From: Parcubacteria group bacterium | GTDB lineage: Bacteria > Patescibacteriota > Minisyncoccia > Minisyncoccales > UBA10102 | DNA length: 7,874 nt | Direction: 5' to 3' | Assembly: GCA_016188735.1 (NCBI GenBank) | Contig: JACPHF010000035.1 | Coordinates: 1-7,874, forward strand | Shown: positions 5,324 to 7,874 of the stretch, in pieces | Position numbering within the stretch: the first letter of the stretch is position 1 | Layout: the number at the start of each line of letters is the position of its first letter | Notes under the pieces: model-generated | What the model was told of the DNA's origin: nothing | Database searches by the model: none | The model's input: the letters and a program-made list of their open reading frames with translations, nothing else | Position numbers and translations under genes: made by a program

Positions 5324-5878
5324 TGTGTTCTCGAAGGAAATAAATACCGACATAGGAAAGCGGAGTATAGAGCGCGCCCATCGCTACTTTGTAGAGCCAC
5401 CAAGAGATGATTATGTTGATGAGCGTATGAGTTGAGTACAAACCTGCGAACGCCATCACCATGAAGATTGTCGTATCGAGTAGTTGCGACCAAAGATTGG
5501 AGAGAAGCGAACGCAACCAGAAAAACCTTGCTCCTAATTTCTCTCGAAAAAAGAAGAATGACAACACATCCTGGTATTGGGCGATGAGGAATGCGGTGAG
5601 CGCATGGCAAGCGACAAGAAAGAATACCCGATGAACAATGCCGTGCCGATGAATCCGGCAAGAACAAAGAATTTTGCGGTGCGCTTCCCGTACACTTCTC
5701 CGATAACATCGGTCATGAGAAACACAATCGGAAAAGAAAACACCGCCACCGACAGATGGGAACCAAATATGAACGGCATTATCTTCAGTCCTAGGGTGTT
5801 CGCGGCGAAAAGTGAAGTTAGATATACGGCAAGCGCGATGAGTAGTTTTTTGAACGAATGTTCAGTAAGTTGGATCAT
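5298..5878 (-). pseudogene. VUT/YhhQ-type queuosine-precursor transporter, disrupted
   Basis: The VUT family consists of membrane proteins that import queuosine precursors. The first part (from ATG 5878) reads MIQLTEHSFKKLLIALAVYL, then LFAANTLGLKIMPF, SVAVFSFPIVFLMTDVIGEVYGKRTAKFFVL and GTALFIGYSFLSLAM, with several membrane helices and the family's FPxxFLxTDxxGEVYGK motif. The later part lies in another frame: ALTAFLIAQYQDV, FFWLRSLLSNLWSQLLDTTIFMVMAFAG and SWWLYKVAMGALYTPLSYVGIYFL. The frame changes at about 5600-5615. The joined protein would be about 190 residues against a usual 210-225, so a segment of roughly 25-30 residues also seems missing. AAGGA (5891-5887 area) precedes the start with good spacing. 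It is either a young pseudogene or an assembly fault; both halves are otherwise well conserved. Confidence 0.8.
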
Positions 5879-5914
5879 AATTGTGATTCCTTAGGTTAAT
5901 GAATACGCAGAAAC

Positions 5915-5938
5915 AAAAAACTCGCCCGATAGGGCGGG
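5915..5938 (-). terminator. Intrinsic terminator hairpin with U6
   Basis: On the minus strand CGCCC (5936-5932) pairs with GGGCG (5927-5923) around the loop TATC, with one further C-G pair beyond a mismatch, and is followed by six T (5920-5915). It lies about 95 bases after the stop of the baseplate-J-like gene and 40 before the transporter start. The plus strand has no matching T-tract, so the direction is minus. Confidence 0.65.
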
Positions 5939-5971
5939 AGCAGATGCAAAAAACAACTCTTGCCCTATCGG
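5926..5971. repeat. 10-bp perfect inverted repeat overlapping the terminator
   Basis: CCGATAGGGC at 5926-5935 and GCCCTATCGG at 5962-5971 are exact reverse complements, 26 bases apart. The 5926-5935 arm is also part of the terminator hairpin, so the two structures cannot form together. Confidence 0.7.
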
Positions 5972-6033
5972 TCAGGAATGGTGTTGGAGACAAAACCAGA
6001 CCAGGTTTTTATTCGATGATTATGAAGCATGGT

Positions 6034-7281
6034 TTAGAGCGAATCCAGTCCCAGAGAGACATTGATGCGATTAAGGTCGGTGGGAACCTGCCACTCCCAG
6101 AAGGGCCACAGGGAAATATGGAGGCTTTGCACCCCCTCTACGGCTTCTCCCTGCTGCTGGGCCATATCCTGGCCCTTGCCCCGAACCCTGAGACGAACAT
6201 CCTGTTCCTGCACCCGAGAATACGCCTTCCCTTTTGAAAATCCGGCCAGCAGCAGAGTCCCCTTCTTATGGTCCACATTTTTGAATTCATAGCCGCTCTG
6301 CAGGGTCTTCTCGAGAATTGGCTCCCCCGGAGACAATTTCTTGCGTAATGATTGGCTTAGAAGATCGTCAAAAACCTTCCTGGGAAACGCTATCGCCGAA
6401 AGCTTTACCTTGCCCGTCACGTTGAACTTGCTTAATTCTGCTCCCGCTTTTGCCAGAGAAGAGGCCTGTGAAATCTCCACCAGAAAGGCGTCTTCCGGGA
6501 TCTCGTATCCTGAGGGAAGCATTTTCTGCAATTCTTGTTTAGCTCCCTCACGAAGTTCTGCGAGGAGCGTATCTTTTCCCCGATTAAGATCATCCTGACT
6601 GACAATGGCTGTTTCGCTCTTGGATCCTCCCGACATGGGCGCCGTAGATTTGCCGTAAATTGCGGTATACAGAGCCGAACCCGCAAGCCCCGGGAGCGAA
6701 AAATTGGAAGGACCGATGTTATAATCTTCTCCTGCTTCTGCGGCGAGCACCTCAACATTCAGGGAGCCCGGAACCCCGCTTAGCTGCCCCGGAATCACCA
6801 CGCGAGCCACTGAACGAAACAGTTTTCCGTCTTGGGAAATAAAGCGCGTGGTTGCGACAAGAATCTGGGGTGTGTTTGGCCTCGTATTGTATACCGTGAT
6901 TATCCCGCGCGCCTGCCCCTGCTTGTCGGATTTCCCGGTCGCGGAAAACAGTCGCGTTCCGTCTTGTTCTTTTGTTAAGGAGAGTGCTTCGATGGTCCCC
7001 TCGAATCCTTTTTTTGCAGCCACGATCTCTTGATCCACGCTAATCTCTCTGGAATCCGGAATCACCGTAATCGCTGCTTTTGCAACAAAGAAATGAATCC
7101 AGAATATTCCGACAAGCGCAAGTCCAGACGCCAGCAGCGTCAAAACAAAAGGCTTCGGAAGTTTGCGGCTCGGCTTCTGCGGCTCTGAAGATATGGAAGC
7201 CGGGGAGGCCATGGGGACGGCCGAGGGCTTTTGTCTTGCGCCAGAGCGCGGAGTGATGTCAATAACCCTTCGATTGTTCAT
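6034..7281 (-). CDS. Baseplate-J-like single-pass membrane protein
   Basis: The product has 415 residues. Residues 1-43 are a polar, Pro/Ser-rich, probably cytoplasmic tail starting MNNRRVIDITPRSG. Residues about 44-66 (PFVLTLLASGLALVGIFWIHFFV) form one membrane helix. The rest is probably outside the membrane: an Ig-like or beta-rich segment (AAITVIPDSREISV), then GIITVYNTRPNTPQILVATTRFISQDGKLFRS (about 127-157), a GEDYNIGPSNFSLPGLAG block (about 184-201) and MSGGSKSETAIVSQDDL, a pattern like that of baseplate J/gp47-type proteins. The C-terminus ends PFWEWQVPTDLNRINVSL. Similar proteins are frequent in CPR genomes; their job is not established. I chose ATG 7281 because the longer frame (to 7440) overlaps alaS and lacks family features. 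No Shine-Dalgarno is visible. Confidence 0.72.
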   Translation of the reverse strand: MNNRRVIDITPRSGARQKPSAVPMASPASISSEPQKPSRKLPKPFVLTLLASGLALVGIFWIHFFVAKAAITVIPDSREISVDQEIVAAKKGFEGTIEALSLTKEQDGTRLFSATGKSDKQGQARGIITVYNTRPNTPQILVATTRFISQDGKLFRSVARVVIPGQLSGVPGSLNVEVLAAEAGEDYNIGPSNFSLPGLAGSALYTAIYGKSTAPMSGGSKSETAIVSQDDLNRGKDTLLAELREGAKQELQKMLPSGYEIPEDAFLVEISQASSLAKAGAELSKFNVTGKVKLSAIAFPRKVFDDLLSQSLRKKLSPGEPILEKTLQSGYEFKNVDHKKGTLLLAGFSKGKAYSRVQEQDVRLRVRGKGQDMAQQQGEAVEGVQSLHISLWPFWEWQVPTDLNRINVSLGLDSL

Positions 7282-7307
7282 ATCAAATATAAAATGTAAT
7301 GTCAGTG

Positions 7308-7337
7308 TATATAATACCTTGTTTAGGAAGTTTTCAA
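7308..7337 (-). promoter_or_regulatory. Possible promoter upstream of the baseplate-J-like gene
   Basis: On the minus strand TTGAAA (7337-7332), in the last codons of alaS, is followed 18 bases later by TATATA (7313-7308); TTATAT at 17 bases is an alternative. A start near 7300 would leave a leader of about 20 bases before the ATG at 7281. AT-rich gaps often give such matches, so support is limited. Confidence 0.35.
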
Positions 7338-7874
7338 AAGATGCCCGCGAATTCTCCGCACGCCAGCCGATACCGCTTCCTGTTTTCCGATGCGAAATCC
7401 CCCCACCTCTCCCGTATGCTGCACATGCGGACCTCCGCACAGTTCTCGGGAAAACACTTCTCCTGTTTTAGGATTCCATGCGGAGTACACTTTCACCACG
7501 TCGGGATATTTCTCTTTCGGGGAATACAAAGCCCCCAATGCGACTGCTTCTTGAAAAGGCATCTCCTTATATCCCATGTCAAGATTCTCACGGATCGCTT
7601 CTTGCACCAGCAGCTCTGTCTGCCGCACCTCTTCATCGGTCAATTTTCGATCAAATGTAAAATCAAAACGGGTGCGTTCTGTGGTAATGTCAGAACCCGC
7701 CTGATGCACGCTTTCTCCCAGAACCCTGCGCAGAGCAGCTTGGAGCAGGTGCGTAGCCGTATGGTTGCGCCTGGTTGCGGCCCTTTTCTCGGCGTCGACC
7801 ACGGCGGTAACACGGTCGCCCACGCGAATAGGCTGTTTCGCCAGAATCCGATGCGCGATGATGCCCGAGACCGG
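7323..7874 (-). CDS. alaS: Alanyl-tRNA synthetase, 3' part, ending after the editing domain
   Basis: AlaRS charges tRNA-Ala and clears mischarged Ser or Gly. Only 183 C-terminal residues are inside the window and the frame is open at the right edge. They begin PVSGIIAHRIL and PIRVGDRVTAVVD, then the editing (tRNA_SAD) domain with the zinc ligands HTATHLLQAALRRVLG (HxxxH) and CGGPHVQHTGEVGGFRI (C and H), and end AVSAGVRRIRGHLLKTS. Normally GxRRIxA is followed by a coiled coil and the C-Ala/DHHA1 domain of some 150-250 residues. Here the stop comes about nine residues after GVRRI and the next gene begins 41 bases on, so that domain is absent. The enzyme's catalytic part lies outside the window. 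The family call is very sure. Confidence 0.95.
   Translation of the reverse strand, partial: PVSGIIAHRILAKQPIRVGDRVTAVVDAEKRAATRRNHTATHLLQAALRRVLGESVHQAGSDITTERTRFDFTFDRKLTDEEVRQTELLVQEAIRENLDMGYKEMPFQEAVALGALYSPKEKYPDVVKVYSAWNPKTGEVFSRELCGGPHVQHTGEVGGFRIGKQEAVSAGVRRIRGHLLKTS

Larger units (their letters stand above)
5879..6033 (-). promoter_or_regulatory. Leader region of the transporter-reductase-ligase unit
   Basis: This 155-base gap holds no gene. Going in the minus direction it contains a weak hairpin AAAACC/GGTTTT (about 5990-6008), the element CCGATAGGGC (5971-5962), the terminator hairpin with U-tract (5938-5915), and a Shine-Dalgarno-like AAGGA about nine bases before the transporter start. 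I see no convincing promoter; a CATAAT near 6017 has no good -35. The nested repeats could form an attenuator. Confidence 0.4.

Noticed and set aside
5324..5353. Earlier start for the RibD-C-like gene
   Set aside because: The added ten residues lie inside the transporter gene and are not needed for the fold; the start at 5323 fits the family better.
5879..6033. preQ1 riboswitch before the transporter gene
   Set aside because: I could not find the C-rich loop and A-rich tail of preQ1-I or a convincing preQ1-II layout; only competing hairpins are visible.
5899..6237. Plus-strand open frame over the leader and the end of the baseplate-J-like gene
   Set aside because: It overlaps a conserved minus-strand C-terminus and the terminator hairpin, and shows no recognisable domain or ribosome binding site.
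7282..7440. Longer N-terminus for the baseplate-J-like protein
   Set aside because: It would overlap the alaS editing domain by more than 100 bases, and the extra residues look like out-of-frame alaS.

Overview
The window looks like a Patescibacteria (Candidate Phyla Radiation, probably Parcubacteria-like) genome or metagenome contig. This is inferred from three things: tightly packed ribosomal genes with shortened proteins (an RNA polymerase alpha subunit without its C-terminal domain, a ribosomal protein S4 without its N-terminal segment, and an alanyl-tRNA synthetase that stops after the editing domain); a baseplate-J-like membrane protein of a type common in these genomes; and weak or absent Shine-Dalgarno sequences at most starts. 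All supported genes lie on the minus strand, so transcription runs from high to low coordinates.

Right part (7874 to about 6034): the 3' end of alaS, then after 41 bases a 415-residue single-pass membrane protein with baseplate-J-like features. A 155-base leader (5879-6033) follows, holding a GC-rich hairpin with a U-tract and a second, competing inverted repeat.

Middle part (5878 to 4083): a compact three-gene unit. It contains a VUT/YhhQ-type (queuosine-precursor) transporter broken by an internal deletion and frameshift, a RibD-C/DHFR-like reductase, and a protein like coenzyme F420-0:gamma-glutamyl ligase. The genes overlap by 26 and 4 bases, so they are probably translated together.

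Left part (4045 to 221): a strong sigma-70-type promoter (TTGACC, 17 bases, TATATA with a TG extension) starts the translation/transcription operon infA-rpmJ-rpsM-rpsK-rpsD-rpoA-rplQ-rplM-rpsI. Its products are initiation factor 1, ribosomal proteins L36, S13, S11, S4, L17, L13 and S9, and RNA polymerase alpha. Gaps are 41 bases or less and several genes share ATGA overlaps. Two of these genes carry local oddities: rplM has a perfect 39-bp in-frame tandem duplication, and rpsI has a frame break in the conserved Gly-rich loop. Both could be real or could be sequencing/assembly faults.

At the far left (209 to 1) an AT-rich (about 35% G+C) open frame runs off the window and encodes an unrecognised protein with one likely membrane segment. 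I see no convincing new multi-gene defence or mobile system here. The most interesting points are the reduced core proteins, the rplM duplication, the reductase/F420-ligase-like gene pair and the attenuator-like leader.
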